Assembly: GCF_009687865.1 (NCBI RefSeq)
Contig: NZ_BLAE01000005.1
Coordinates: forward strand, 202,299 to 266,298
DNA: 64,000 nt
DNA from: Acrocarpospora macrocephala
Lineage (GTDB): Bacteria > Actinomycetota > Actinomycetes > Streptosporangiales > Streptosporangiaceae
Reading direction: 5' to 3'
Part shown: positions 32,539 to 41,965 of the stretch, piece after piece
How the letters are laid out: each line of letters opens with the position of its first letter
Position numbering within the stretch: position 1 is the stretch's first letter
Program-made: the position numbers and the translations under genes
The notes under the pieces: model-generated
Told to the model about the DNA's origin: nothing
The model's input: only the letters and a program-made list of their open reading frames with translations
Databases searched by the model: none

Positions 32539-33444
32539 TCAGCCCTTGACCGCTACGCCGGAGGACCGCAGCACGTCGGCGAGGCGCGCCTTGAAGTCCG
32601 CGGGGGCGGGCAGCAGCGGGAGCCGGGGGTTGCCGACCGGCAGGCCCACGACCTCGCAGCCGGCCTTGACCGCGCTCTGGTAGCCCAGCTCCCCCACGGT
32701 CGTCATGATCGGCCACAGCCGCTTCCACACCGCCTGGGCCGCCGGGAGGTCCTGCTTCTTGATGATCGCGTCGTACAGCTCGACCGCGAGGCCGGGGAAG
32801 AAATTGGCGGCGCCCCAGACCGAGGCCCGCGCGCCCGAGGTCAGCCCGAAGAAGGTGAGCTTGTCCTCGCCGTTGAACACCTTGAGCTTGTCGGGCATCT
32901 CCTGGAACAGCTCGCCCAGCTGTACGGCGTTGGCGCTACTGTCCTTGGTGAACTTGATGTTCTCGATGGCGGCGAGCTCTTCGAACTGCTCGCGGGTCAG
33001 CGGCAGGCCGGTGGCCGCGGGCATGTGGTAGTACATGATCGGAATGTTGATGGCGTCGGAGAGTGCCCGGAAGTGCGCCAGCACCTCCGGCCAGGTCACC
33101 GGCTCGTAGTACGGCGGGATGACCATCACGGCCGCGGCGCCGTTCCGCTCGGCGTGCCGGCTCAGGTCGATCGTCTCCTTGGTGGTCAGGGCACCGGTAT
33201 GCGGAACAACCGGCACCGCGCCGTCGACGGCCGCGGAGACGACTTCGGTGACGTGCTTGCGCTCATCGGTGGTCATGTTCATGAACTCACCGGTGCTGCC
33301 GCAGGGGATCACACCGCCGACGCCGGCGTCGAGCTGGAACTCGACAACCTGCCTGAGCACGGCATCGTCGACGGATTCTCCATCCGCGGTGAAGGGGGTC
33401 ACGAGCGCGGGGAAGATGCCTTCGAAGATCGGATCGCTGGACAC
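32539..33444 (-). CDS. DHDPS-family aldolase/dehydratase
   Basis: A 301-residue DapA/NanA-family TIM barrel. GSTGE (49-53) binds the alpha-keto carboxylate, Tyr138/139 (MYYHMPAATG) and Schiff-base Lys167 (KFTKDSS) are in place. With two enolase-superfamily enzymes and no lysine genes nearby, it is more likely a keto-deoxy sugar-acid aldolase or dehydratase than DapA. First gene of the operon; divergent from the GntR gene, with operator 2 between them. Confidence 0.88.
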   Translation of the reverse strand: MSSDPIFEGIFPALVTPFTADGESVDDAVLRQVVEFQLDAGVGGVIPCGSTGEFMNMTTDERKHVTEVVSAAVDGAVPVVPHTGALTTKETIDLSRHAERNGAAAVMVIPPYYEPVTWPEVLAHFRALSDAINIPIMYYHMPAATGLPLTREQFEELAAIENIKFTKDSSANAVQLGELFQEMPDKLKVFNGEDKLTFFGLTSGARASVWGAANFFPGLAVELYDAIIKKQDLPAAQAVWKRLWPIMTTVGELGYQSAVKAGCEVVGLPVGNPRLPLLPAPADFKARLADVLRSSGVAVKG

Positions 33445-33487
33445 GAGGGCTCCAGGTGTTAGAAGGGCACGTAGTCGATGATAGGAT

Positions 33488-33506
33488 TATAGACAATCGA
33501 TGATTA
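33488..33506. promoter_or_regulatory. GntR operator candidate 2
   Basis: TAGACAATCGATGATTA, centred on TCGA at 33497-33500, lies between the divergent DHDPS-family (33444) and GntR (33574) genes. It resembles operators 1 and 3 and would serve both autoregulation and operon control. Confidence 0.6.
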
Positions 33507-33573
33507 GTCAACCCTAGGCGAGCCAGTGATGATCAGCCACCATTGGACGAAGAATCGGAAACGGAAGGTTTAA

Positions 33574-34284
33574 ATGGCGACCGAGATCAGTCGGCCAGCG
33601 GGCGAGGCGTTGCGCCCGGCTTCGCGTAGAGCGCATATCCCGGTCGCCTCGCGGCCGCAGCAGATCGTCGACCTGCTGCGTGAAGAGATCGTCTCCGGGA
33701 CCTTGAAAGCAGGTCAGCAGCTCAAGCAGGACGAGCTTCGCGAAGACTTCGGTGTCAGTCCCGGACCGGTCCGGGAAGCGCTGCGCGTCCTGGAGAACGA
33801 GGGCTTGGTGGAGCACTTCCCGAACAGGGGCGTGTTCGTCGCCGACATCTCCGCGACCGACCTGATCGGGGTGCTGATCCCGGTTCGCCTGGCGATCGAG
33901 ATGTTCGCGGTGACCGCCGCCGCGCCGGCGCTGCGCGCCGGTGGCATCGCCGACCTGGAGAACCTGATCGAGCAGATGCGCGTCGCCGCGGAACGCAACG
34001 ACCGCTTGACGATCAACGAGCTGGACGTGCGCTTCCACGAGACCATCGTCCGTGCGTCCGCGTCGAGCCACGCGTTGCAGTTGTGGCGTAGTGTCCAGCC
34101 GCGCATAAGGGCACAGATCTACGCCCTCGCGCCGCGCCATCACGCGGCCGATGACATCGTCGCCGAACACCAGCAGATCGTCGACGCGATTCGCGACGGC
34201 GACGACGAGAAGCTGAAGGCCGTCATCACCGAGCACGTCCAGATCACTCCCCTGCGCCTGCTCGGGGCAGGGGACGCCGGCTGA
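33574..34284 (+). CDS. GntR-family regulator, FadR/FCD subgroup
   Basis: A 236-residue GntR regulator. N-terminal wHTH: IVSGTLKAGQQLKQDELRED, then FGVSPGPVREALRVLENEGLV. The C-terminal FCD helical domain carries the metal-ligand pattern Asp/His (DVRFHETIV), and further His (EHQQIVDAI). FCD regulators commonly sense sugar acids or other carboxylates, consistent with the enolase-superfamily operons on both sides. The ATG has GGAAGG 5 nt upstream. It ends at the hairpin at 34329. Confidence 0.9.
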   Translation: MATEISRPAGEALRPASRRAHIPVASRPQQIVDLLREEIVSGTLKAGQQLKQDELREDFGVSPGPVREALRVLENEGLVEHFPNRGVFVADISATDLIGVLIPVRLAIEMFAVTAAAPALRAGGIADLENLIEQMRVAAERNDRLTINELDVRFHETIVRASASSHALQLWRSVQPRIRAQIYALAPRHHAADDIVAEHQQIVDAIRDGDDEKLKAVITEHVQITPLRLLGAGDAG

Positions 34285-34328
34285 TTCCCACGCCCGCTTA
34301 AGCAAAGCCGGTCGGCCCGCCGCGCGAC

Positions 34329-34360
34329 CGCCCGGCCCACGGCAGGCCGCGGGCCGGGCG
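34329..34360. terminator. Hairpin terminator, 10-bp stem
   Basis: CGCCCGGCCC and GGGCCGGGCG flank a 12-nt loop, between the convergent GntR (stop 34284) and U32-like (stop 34381) genes. Confidence 0.75.
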
Positions 34361-34380
34361 ACTCCCAGGACGGCGCGGTG

Positions 34381-35307
34381 TCATGCCGGTACGGGCACGC
34401 CGTCTCGCTTGCCGTCGACCGCTGAGGGCGCCGCGTCGGGCCTGCCGCGCCACAGGTGTTCGAGCCCGGCCCGAGCCCGGGCGACCCGCGCTTTCGCCGA
34501 GGATGCGACCACGGCGGCCAGGTGTTCACCGGCGGGGTAGAAGGCCGGGGCGTTACGCAGGCCGAACTTCAGGTGGACGGGGGCGCCGATCCGGACGATC
34601 TCGGGGAGATCGTGGTAGCGCATGAAACCACCGAGGCCGTCCTGACCCTCGATGTACATGTCGAGCGCACCCCGCGTGAGCTGCCGGTACGCGGCCAGAT
34701 CGCCGAGGGTGGTGTCACTGGCGATGTTCAGCGAATGCGCCCCCGCCTGCTCCAGCGCGCGGGCGCCGAGCGGGTTGGCGATGCCCATCAGCGCCGACGC
34801 CTTGACGATCAGGTCGCTCGGCAGGTCGCCGGCGGCCTGCGCCTGACCGATGAGGGCGATGAGTCCCTCGTCGGCGACCAGGAGGCTGCGCAGCCCGGAA
34901 TCGACGGCGCGCTCAACGTCTTCCCAGGCGGCGCGCAGCGCGGCGACACCGATATGGCGGGCGCCGAAAATGCCGCCGTCCGCGGTCAGCGCCGACGCGG
35001 CGTTGCCGTCCCACGCGGCGCGCGGGCCGATGAACAGGCAGACCTCGACGTTGTGGTCGGCGCCGATGGCCACGTACTCGCGCAGCGTGTCGTCGGTGAG
35101 AACGGTGATGCCGCTGCCTTGCGAGATCCGGTGCAGCGGCACGCCCTGCCGCTCGCACTCCTGGATGACGATGCGGAACGCCTCGGTGCTTTCCACGCTC
35201 GGGATCTCGATTCGGTACTCACCGCCGTCGTCGAAACGGATCGGGGAGTCGGGCAGACGCCTGCTCGCGAGAGCGAGCTCGTCGAGCACGGAGGGGTAGG
35301 AGAACAT
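34381..35307 (-). CDS. Peptidase U32-like TIM-barrel protein, function unknown
   Basis: A 308-residue protein. RISQGSGITVLTDDTLREYV, EVCLFIGPRAAWDGNAAS and EQAGAHSLNIASDTT suggest a TIM barrel related to U32-type proteins; I do not recognise a catalytic motif. It lies 21 bp after the ABC ATPase gene and closes the operon running from 40629. A helper role in the imported compound's degradation is a guess from context only. Confidence 0.5.
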   Translation of the reverse strand: MFSYPSVLDELALASRRLPDSPIRFDDGGEYRIEIPSVESTEAFRIVIQECERQGVPLHRISQGSGITVLTDDTLREYVAIGADHNVEVCLFIGPRAAWDGNAASALTADGGIFGARHIGVAALRAAWEDVERAVDSGLRSLLVADEGLIALIGQAQAAGDLPSDLIVKASALMGIANPLGARALEQAGAHSLNIASDTTLGDLAAYRQLTRGALDMYIEGQDGLGGFMRYHDLPEIVRIGAPVHLKFGLRNAPAFYPAGEHLAAVVASSAKARVARARAGLEHLWRGRPDAAPSAVDGKRDGVPVPA

Positions 35308-35328
35308 CGGAGTCCCTTTCAGTGCGAG

Positions 35329-36093
35329 CTAGAGGACCTTGCCGAGGAAGTCGCGGACGCGCGCGTTCGCGGCGCCCCTGAAGACGTCCTCGACCGTGCC
35401 GTCCTCGACGATCCTGCCGGCGTCCATGAAGACGGCGCGGGCCGCGACCTCACGCGCGAATCCGATCTCGTGCGTGACGACGATCATCGTCATGCCCAGG
35501 TCGCTGAGCCTGCGCATCGTCTCCAGGACCTCGCTGACGAGTTCGGGATCGAGCGCGGAGGTCGGCTCGTCGAACAGCATCACCTTGGGCCGCATCGCCA
35601 GGGCGCGGGCGATCGCGACGCGCTGCTGCTGGCCGCCCGACAGTTGCTCGGGCATCGCGTGCGCCTTGTGGGCCATGCCCACGGTCTCCAGCAGTTCCTC
35701 GGCGCGGGACCTGGCCTGCTTGCGGTCCAGGCCGAGCACGCCGACCGGCGCCTCCATGACGTTCTGCAGCACGCTCATGTGGGTGAACAGGTTGAAGGAC
35801 TGGAACACCATGCCCACCTCGCGGCGCTGGCGGGCGATCTCACGCTTGGGCAGTTCGACCAGGTGATCACCGCGGTGCTCGTATCCCAGCAGTTCGCCGT
35901 CGATGAAGACCGCGCCGGACGTCGGTTTCTCCAGGTGGTTCAGGCAGCGCAGGAAGCTGGTCTTGCCCGCGCCGGACGGGCCCATGACGCAGACGGTCTG
36001 GCCACGCTGCACCTGCAGGGTGACGCCGTCGAGGACCAGATCGTCGCCGTATCTCTTGCTGAGATTGACGGCTTCGAGTACGACGTCGTTCAT
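35329..36093 (-). CDS. Polar amino acid-type ABC transporter ATPase (GlnQ-like)
   Basis: A 254-residue ATPase: [13 protein letters not shown] (Walker A, about 39), [15 protein letters not shown] (Q-loop), [15 protein letters not shown] (signature), [14 protein letters not shown] (Walker B) and VVTHEIGFA (H-loop). All catalytic elements are intact. The ATG overlaps the permease stop (ATGA). It powers the importer with 36090 and 37100. Confidence 0.93.
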   Translation of the reverse strand: MNDVVLEAVNLSKRYGDDLVLDGVTLQVQRGQTVCVMGPSGAGKTSFLRCLNHLEKPTSGAVFIDGELLGYEHRGDHLVELPKREIARQRREVGMVFQSFNLFTHMSVLQNVMEAPVGVLGLDRKQARSRAEELLETVGMAHKAHAMPEQLSGGQQQRVAIARALAMRPKVMLFDEPTSALDPELVSEVLETMRRLSDLGMTMIVVTHEIGFAREVAARAVFMDAGRIVEDGTVEDVFRGAANARVRDFLGKVL

Positions 36094-37049
36094 GCCGGCT
36101 TCCCTCCCGCGACCACGCGCGCGGCGTTGCCGAGCTTGCGCGACCGGCCGCGTAGGCGACGTTCCAGCAAGGACTGCACCGCCGACAGGACGGTGACCAG
36201 CACGATGTACCACAAGGTCACGACCACCAGGAGGGGGACGACCTCGTAGGTCAGCTGGTAGATGGACTGCGCGGTGTACATCAGGTCGAACACCGCGATG
36301 AACGCGACAAGCGAGGTTCCCTTCAGCATGTTGATCGTGTCGTTGCCCAGCGGCGGGATCGCGATCCTGAGCGCCTGCGGCAGCACCACCCGCCGGTAGA
36401 TCCTGGCCCTGGTCATCCCCAGCGCGGTGCCGGCCTCCCATTGCCCCGTGGACACCGCGGTGATGGACGAGCGCAGGATCTCGGCCGAGTACGCCGCCTC
36501 ATTGAGCGCGAAGGCGAGGACCGCCGCCATGAAGGGCGAGATCAGCGTGTGGGTCTCGCCGGAGATGAGGGTGGGGCCGCCCGGGATGCCGATGGTCAGG
36601 GTGGGATAGAACAGCGACAGGTTGAAGGTGATGATGAGCAGCACCAGGACGGGTGTCGAGCGGAAGAACCAGACGAACAGCAGCGCCGCCTGACGCAGGG
36701 CCCAATTGCCCGACAATCGCATCAGCGCGACGATGACCGCCAGCACGAGGCCCACCGCCATCGAGGCCGCCGTCAAGCCGATCGTCACCCAGACCCCGTT
36801 GAGGATCCGGATGTCGAGCATGTAGCGGCCGACGATGTCCCACTGCAACGCCTCGTTGGAGACGACGCTCCACACGGCCAGGGCGAGGACCGCGAGCACC
36901 GCGACGGCGATGATCTCGCGCCGGTGGCCGCCACGTTGCCTGATCGGCAACCCGGCGAGTTCAACCATGCGCCCGTGCCTGGCTGGTTCGCTGGTCGGAC
37001 TGGGCACCGGGTCGTCCTCGGCCAAGGCGCTGGGATCACTCGGGCGCAT
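36090..37049 (-). CDS. Polar amino acid-type ABC transporter permease
   Basis: A 319-residue HisM/GlnP-type permease with a cytoplasmic N-terminus and about five membrane segments. [22 protein letters not shown] is the EAA loop contacting the ATPase; [11 protein letters not shown] is family-typical. Only one permease gene is present, so it probably forms a homodimer. The nearly parallel permease at 44661 shares layout. Confidence 0.92.
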   Translation of the reverse strand: MRPSDPSALAEDDPVPSPTSEPARHGRMVELAGLPIRQRGGHRREIIAVAVLAVLALAVWSVVSNEALQWDIVGRYMLDIRILNGVWVTIGLTAASMAVGLVLAVIVALMRLSGNWALRQAALLFVWFFRSTPVLVLLIITFNLSLFYPTLTIGIPGGPTLISGETHTLISPFMAAVLAFALNEAAYSAEILRSSITAVSTGQWEAGTALGMTRARIYRRVVLPQALRIAIPPLGNDTINMLKGTSLVAFIAVFDLMYTAQSIYQLTYEVVPLLVVVTLWYIVLVTVLSAVQSLLERRLRGRSRKLGNAARVVAGGKPA

Positions 37050-37099
37050 GGTTGAACCTTCCTTATGGGGGATCGATGGCAGCGTCAGCGGATCAGGGG

Positions 37100-38005
37100 T
37101 TATTCGGCCGACGGAGGGGTGGGGTTGACCTGCGCAGAGTCCGCAATATTCTCACTTAGACCGTGTTTGGTGAGAATAGCCTCATATGTCCGGTCTTTCA
37201 TCAATGCGTCGATCCCCTGCTGGACCACGGTGATGAGCTTGGAACCCTTGGGGAAGGAGTAACCGGCGTACACCGACAGGATTGACGGGCCGGTCAGTTT
37301 CCACTCCTTGCCAAGCTGCTGCTTCTCCTGGCTCAGGAAGTAGCTCAACGTGGAGGTGGGGGCGACCGCGGCCTCCGCCCGCCCGCTGGCCACCGTCAGG
37401 TACCCCTCCGGCAGGGAGGGGAGCTGGACCAGCTTGATCGCCTGCTTCCCGGCGGCCGTACAGGCGTCGGACTTGCCCTGCAGGTACTCGGTCGCCTGAT
37501 CGCCGGTCTGGGAGGCGATCGTCCGGCCGCACAGGTCGTCGATCGTGGAGCCGAAGTCCGCCGTGGACTTCAGGGTGATGAAGTTGTACCCGTCGTTGAA
37601 CTGCGACAGCTGGTCGTAGATCTTCATCCGCTCGGTGGTGATGTTGGTCTGCGTGATGAAGTCGTACTTCTTCTGGTTGAGCCCGAGCAGCATGTTCTCG
37701 AAGGACACCTGCTCGATCTTGATGGGGATGCCCAGTTGCTTGGACAGCGCCGCGAGAAGTTCGGGGTCCTCACCCTGCGCGGTGCCGTCGGTGCCCTTGA
37801 AGGACAGGGGCGGCGCGTTGACCTGCACGGCGACCGTGATGCCGTCCCGGAACTCTTCGGGCACGCTCTGGTAGAGGGGAGCGGTGGTGTCTCCTCCGGA
37901 GGCCGCGGAGGTTTCGGAGGCGGTGCCGGACGCTCCGCAGCCGGTGACGGCCAAGGCCAGCAGCGCGGCCGACGCCGCGAGGGAGAAGTAGGGCTTTTGG
38001 TTCAT
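37100..38005 (-). CDS. Amino acid-type ABC transporter substrate-binding lipoprotein
   Basis: A 301-residue SBP_bac_3 protein with lipobox VTGC (about 19-22). GITVAVQVNAPPLSFKGTD and LAALSKQLGIPIKIEQVSFENMLLGL follow the polar amino acid binder pattern. GGAG 5 nt before the ATG fixes the start and rejects longer frames. Its ligand may be a carboxylate- or amine-bearing sugar acid derivative, given the amine oxidase upstream. Confidence 0.9.
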   Translation of the reverse strand: MNQKPYFSLAASAALLALAVTGCGASGTASETSAASGGDTTAPLYQSVPEEFRDGITVAVQVNAPPLSFKGTDGTAQGEDPELLAALSKQLGIPIKIEQVSFENMLLGLNQKKYDFITQTNITTERMKIYDQLSQFNDGYNFITLKSTADFGSTIDDLCGRTIASQTGDQATEYLQGKSDACTAAGKQAIKLVQLPSLPEGYLTVASGRAEAAVAPTSTLSYFLSQEKQQLGKEWKLTGPSILSVYAGYSFPKGSKLITVVQQGIDALMKDRTYEAILTKHGLSENIADSAQVNPTPPSAE

Positions 38006-38093
38006 GTGCTCTCCATATGAGGGGTGGCCCCCGAATGTGGTTGGTCGCGCGACGCGGAGGTCACGCAGCCGGCCTGGACATCGGCCGGCTCGC

Positions 38094-39491
38094 CTACTGG
38101 CCTCCTCTCCCGCTGGCGACCTCGGCGGATCGCAGATTTTCCGAGACCCGCAGGACCGCCCGGAGGGAGGACCGGGCGGCCTGCTCCATTCCGCTGAGCG
38201 GGTCGAAATAGTCGCCCGCGAGCGCGATGCGGCCGTGGTCGAAGCCACGCTCGAGGGCCGGCTGGAACGCGGCGCGGCCTGGCGCGGCGTAGATCGTCCC
38301 CAGGGGCCAGCGCTGCACCACCGTCTCGGTGATCTTGCCGCGGAGCTGCGGCACCAGTTCGAGCACCGAGCGCAGGAAGGTGCGCTCGATCACCTCGTCG
38401 CTCTCGGCCATCAGCTCGGCGGCGCGCGGGCCGCCGCGGTAGCACATCAGGCTGCCACCGCTCTTGCGCTCCCCTTCACGGGTCACCTGGGCGTGGTTGA
38501 ACAGGAAGTCGATCTCATGGCCGGGTGTCGTCACCGCGTAGACGTCGTCGATCGGCAGCGGCCCGGACTCTGAGGTGAAGATCGCCATGCTGAGGAACGC
38601 TCCATGGGTGACGTGGCGCAGCGCCTCGTCCAGGGGCGGCGGGACGTCGTCGATGATGTCCCGCGCGATGTGGGCGGGCGTCGCGACGATGACCGACTGG
38701 GCGGTAACGGTCTCGTCGAGGAACCGCACCTCGACGTGATCGCCCTGGTCCGTGACCCGCTCGACGGGGGCGCCGACCCGGATGTGGTCGCCGAGCCGGG
38801 CGTGTAGCGCGTGGACGACCTCCTCCGTCCCCCCGATCACGACCCGCGCGGTGGCGCCCGGGGCGTCCTTGGGCCCCATCACGTGCGCGCAGCACAGCAG
38901 CGCGGTGCCGCTGGAGACCTCGTAGGAGTCGGCGGCGGCGCGCCGGGCGATGCAGTCGAAGATCGATTCGACCCGGCCGCGGAGGGGGCCGAGGTATTCC
39001 TCGAACGTCTGGTCGTTGCGGAACTCGACGAGCCGGTGGCGCTGCTTCACCTCGTCCGCGGGGGTCTGCGGCTGATGATCCTCGATCCGGTTGACCTGCC
39101 TGACGCCGAGCGCGAGTTTGAGGCCCGCCTTGATCATGGAGGCGCGCTCGCGCAGGGTGAGCGGGAGGACGAAGGGCAGCATTTCCACCCGAGCAGGGTC
39201 GACGATCCTCGCACCCAACCCCATGCCCGTGACCGATCCCTTGACCTGGCGGACATCCAGGCCGAGCTCGATCGCCAGCTGGCCCATGTGGGTGTCGGTG
39301 TGCGGAAACACATGAGCTCCGACGTTGACCCAGTAGTCGCCGCGGCGTACGGACTTGATGCGCCCGCCGACTCGCTCGTCCGCCTCGAGGATCAAGATCT
39401 TGCGATCGCGCAGCCGCCAGGCCGAGAAGAGGCCGGCGATGCCGCCGCCCACGATGACGACGTCGTAGTCGGTCACAGGGGAGTTGCTCAT
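38094..39491 (-). CDS. FAD-dependent amine oxidase-like protein
   Basis: A 465-residue flavoprotein of the amine oxidase/phytoene desaturase-like fold: VVIVGGGIAGLFSAWRL (FAD ADP-binding, about 11-27), LEADERVGGRIKSV, and a C-terminal IALAGDYFDPLSGMEQAARS that contacts FAD. It may oxidise an amine or desaturate a substrate. The ATG at 39491 gives the family N-terminus just before the FAD motif; the longer frame overlaps the neighbouring gene. It lies 16 bp after the enolase-superfamily gene. Confidence 0.85.
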   Translation of the reverse strand: MSNSPVTDYDVVIVGGGIAGLFSAWRLRDRKILILEADERVGGRIKSVRRGDYWVNVGAHVFPHTDTHMGQLAIELGLDVRQVKGSVTGMGLGARIVDPARVEMLPFVLPLTLRERASMIKAGLKLALGVRQVNRIEDHQPQTPADEVKQRHRLVEFRNDQTFEEYLGPLRGRVESIFDCIARRAAADSYEVSSGTALLCCAHVMGPKDAPGATARVVIGGTEEVVHALHARLGDHIRVGAPVERVTDQGDHVEVRFLDETVTAQSVIVATPAHIARDIIDDVPPPLDEALRHVTHGAFLSMAIFTSESGPLPIDDVYAVTTPGHEIDFLFNHAQVTREGERKSGGSLMCYRGGPRAAELMAESDEVIERTFLRSVLELVPQLRGKITETVVQRWPLGTIYAAPGRAAFQPALERGFDHGRIALAGDYFDPLSGMEQAARSSLRAVLRVSENLRSAEVASGRGGQ

Positions 39492-39507
39492 GGTGTAGCG
39501 CCCGCTT

Positions 39508-40629
39508 TCAGATGGTGACGAGGTACTTCTCGATCGTGGCGTCATCCAGCTCCACGCCGAGTCCCGGCTCGGCCGGCACGTAGGCCGTGCCGCCCTCGAT
39601 GCGCGGGGGGTTGCGCACGAGAGACTTGCTCAGGTCGGTTTCCTCGACGCAGTACTCGAGCATGAGCGCGTTGGGGATCGACGCCAGCAGGTGCAGCGAC
39701 GCGGCGGTGTTGATGTCGGTGGTGAAGTTGTGGTTGCACACCGGCAGCCCGCGGTCGGCGGCGAGCCGGGCGATCCGCACCGCCTCGGTCAGCCCCGTCC
39801 GGGTGACGTCGATCTGGACGACGTCCACCCGGCCCTGGTCCATCAGGCGCAGGTAACCCTCGGCGGTGCACTCCTGCTCCCCCGCCGCGATCCGCATGTC
39901 CGTCGCGTCGCTCAGCAACGCGTAGCCGCGCAGATCTCCTGGCATCAACGGCTCCTCAAGCCAGAACGGCTGGTACTGCTCGAAACGGCGGGCCCGGCTC
40001 AGCGCGGTCTTGGCGTCCCAGGCCAGGCCGGCGTCGACCATGATGTCGGCCGTGCCGGCGCCCTTCCTGATCGCCGCGACCAGCGCCTCGTCCAGGTCAG
40101 GGTCGGGGCCCATGGGTTCCCAGCCGAACTTCATCGCGGTGTATCCGGCATCGGCGGCGGCGGCCGCCCGTTCCGCGTTCTCCTTCGGCGTGAAGGAGAA
40201 CATGTGGCTGGCGTAGACCCGGTGCTCGGTGGAATAGCCGCCGCCGAGCAATTCGTAGACCGGCCGCTGAAGGATCTTGCCCTTCAGGTCCCACAGCGCG
40301 AGATCCACTCCGGCCATGGCGTGGATGACCGCTCCGCCCCGGCCATAGTAAATGGTGCCGCGGAGCATCTTGTCCCACAGCCTGCTGATCTCCAGCGGGT
40401 TCTCCCCCACCAGCAGGTGCCGCAAGCCGCTCACCATCTCGTGGGAGTACGGCGCCTCAATGATCGACTTGACCACCAGCGGGCTCGAATCGACCTCGCC
40501 GATTCCGGTGATACCCGCGTTGGTGGAAATGCGGACGAGAAGGGTGTCCTGCGAGCTGTCGGTCCGCTCCCGGATCGACGGCATCTTCAGGTAATGAGCC
40601 TCGACATCGATGATCTCAAAATCTGACAT
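39508..40629 (-). CDS. Mandelate racemase/muconate lactonizing (enolase superfamily) enzyme 2
   Basis: A 373-residue enolase-superfamily protein only distantly similar to the one at 31413. Lys167-x-Gly169 (AMKFGWEPMG) replaces the K-x-K motif; metal ligands are in VDAGLAWD, WLEEPL and AAGEQE; CNHNF is near the end of the barrel. One catalytic base appears to be missing or supplied elsewhere. It is the first gene of the operon that also carries amine oxidase, ABC importer and U32-like genes, and lies under operator 3. Confidence 0.87.
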   Translation of the reverse strand: MSDFEIIDVEAHYLKMPSIRERTDSSQDTLLVRISTNAGITGIGEVDSSPLVVKSIIEAPYSHEMVSGLRHLLVGENPLEISRLWDKMLRGTIYYGRGGAVIHAMAGVDLALWDLKGKILQRPVYELLGGGYSTEHRVYASHMFSFTPKENAERAAAAADAGYTAMKFGWEPMGPDPDLDEALVAAIRKGAGTADIMVDAGLAWDAKTALSRARRFEQYQPFWLEEPLMPGDLRGYALLSDATDMRIAAGEQECTAEGYLRLMDQGRVDVVQIDVTRTGLTEAVRIARLAADRGLPVCNHNFTTDINTAASLHLLASIPNALMLEYCVEETDLSKSLVRNPPRIEGGTAYVPAEPGLGVELDDATIEKYLVTI

Positions 40630-40642
40630 GGATAGTAGTCTG

Positions 40643-40658
40643 TAGATAATCGATAGAT
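40643..40658. promoter_or_regulatory. GntR operator candidate 3
   Basis: TAGATAATCGATAGAT, centred on TCGA at 40650-40653, lies in the 62-bp gap between the divergent enolase-superfamily (40629) and SDR (40692) genes. It matches the left arm of candidate 2 closely (TAGA-AATCGAT). Confidence 0.6.
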
Positions 40659-40691
40659 GGTGTCAAGAGATGCGATTGAAGGGCTACACAG

Positions 40692-41459
40692 ATGAAACAT
40701 TCCGCCCGAACAGCCCTCGTCACCGGCGCAAACGGCGGAGTCGGCGCCGCGATCGCCCGCGCGCTCGCCGCGTCAGGACATCGGGTGGCCGTGCACTACG
40801 GGCACTCGGAGCGGGCCGCCCATCAGCTCGCCGGCGAGCTCGCCGGCGACGGCCACGCGGTCGTGGCGGGCGACCTCCGGGAGCAGGGCGCGGCCACGAA
40901 GATCGTCGATGACGCGGTTTCCCGTCTTGGGCGCATCGACGTACTGGTGAACAACGCGGGGGTGACGAGACGCACGCTCATCACCGAGCCGAGCCTCGCG
41001 CAGTGGCGAGCGGACTGGGAGGACGTCTTCGCGGTGAACCTGTTCGCGGCCGCCGACCTGGCCTGGGAGGTCGCCCGGCACCTGCGCGAGCGACCGGAGA
41101 CCGCCGCGGGCGGGCGGATCGTCAACGTCGGCTCCCGCGGGGCGTTCCGCGGGCAGGCGGACGCCATCGCCTACAGCGCGAGCAAGGCCGCGCTGCACGC
41201 GATGACGCACTCGCTCGCGATCGCGCTGGGCCCGTACGGCATAGCGGTCACCGCCGTCGCACCCGGCCTGGTGAAAACTCCGATGACAGCGTCGCTCATC
41301 GAGGACATGTCCGAGGAGGCGGTGAAAGCGGAGAGCCCGCTGGCCCGGCTGGCTGTCCCCGAAGACGTGGCCGCGGCGGTCGCCTGGCTCGCTTCTCCCG
41401 AGGCCGAGTGGGTCAGCGGGGCGGTCGTCGACGTCAACGGCGCCTCGTACACGCACTGA
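40692..41459 (+). CDS. SDR family oxidoreductase
   Basis: A 255-residue SDR: TGANGGVG, VNNAGV and VGSRGAFRGQADAIAYSASK (Ser, Tyr, Lys), ending VVDVNGASYTH. The second strand VHYGHSERAA suggests an NADPH preference. AAGGG precedes the ATG by about 10 nt. It is monocistronic and divergent from the enolase operon under a shared operator. Confidence 0.85.
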   Translation: MKHSARTALVTGANGGVGAAIARALAASGHRVAVHYGHSERAAHQLAGELAGDGHAVVAGDLREQGAATKIVDDAVSRLGRIDVLVNNAGVTRRTLITEPSLAQWRADWEDVFAVNLFAAADLAWEVARHLRERPETAAGGRIVNVGSRGAFRGQADAIAYSASKAALHAMTHSLAIALGPYGIAVTAVAPGLVKTPMTASLIEDMSEEAVKAESPLARLAVPEDVAAAVAWLASPEAEWVSGAVVDVNGASYTH

Positions 41460-41473
41460 CGCCGCGCCGCCGG

Positions 41474-41953
41474 TCAGGTGCCTGGCAGGCCGGCGTTGAT
41501 CCGTTGCACGCAGGCCCGGATGACGGCCAGCAGGGAGTGGCGATCCGCCTGGGATACGCCCTCCAGCATGCGGTCCTCGATTTCGTCGGCGATGAGGTCG
41601 CACCTGGCCGTGACCTCGAGCCCTTTGGGGGTGAGCCGGGTCTCGAGCACGCGCTGGTTGTCGTTGGACGGGCTCCGGGAGATCAGGCCGGCGGTGATGA
41701 GCGAGGTGAGAACCTGGCTCATCGCCTGGGGTGTCACGTACGCCCGCCGGGCGAGCTGGGCGTTGCTGAGGCCGCTGCGCGCGCGGAGCACGGTCAGCGT
41801 GGCGTACTGGTGCGGGGAGAGCCCGAGCGGCCTGAGGCCCTGCTCGAGTTCCCGCTGGATGCCGCGATCGAGGCGGCCGATCGCGTACAGCAACCGCAGT
41901 TGCTGAGAGGAGACGACTTCGTCCGGCTCCCTCGCCGCAGGCATCGACACCAT
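41474..41953 (-). CDS. MarR-family transcriptional regulator
   Basis: A 159-residue MarR wHTH: LSPHQYATLTVLRARSGLSN, then QLARRAYVTPQAMSQVLTSL (recognition helix) and a wing with SPSNDNQRVLETRLT. There is no SD before the ATG at 41953, but TATACC sits 8 bp upstream, so a leaderless transcript is possible; ATG 41944 is an alternative. It lies just downstream of the nine-gene desulfinase-like operon and may regulate it. Confidence 0.85.
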   Translation of the reverse strand: MVSMPAAREPDEVVSSQQLRLLYAIGRLDRGIQRELEQGLRPLGLSPHQYATLTVLRARSGLSNAQLARRAYVTPQAMSQVLTSLITAGLISRSPSNDNQRVLETRLTPKGLEVTARCDLIADEIEDRMLEGVSQADRHSLLAVIRACVQRINAGLPGT

Positions 41954-41965
41954 CGAAGGGTATAA

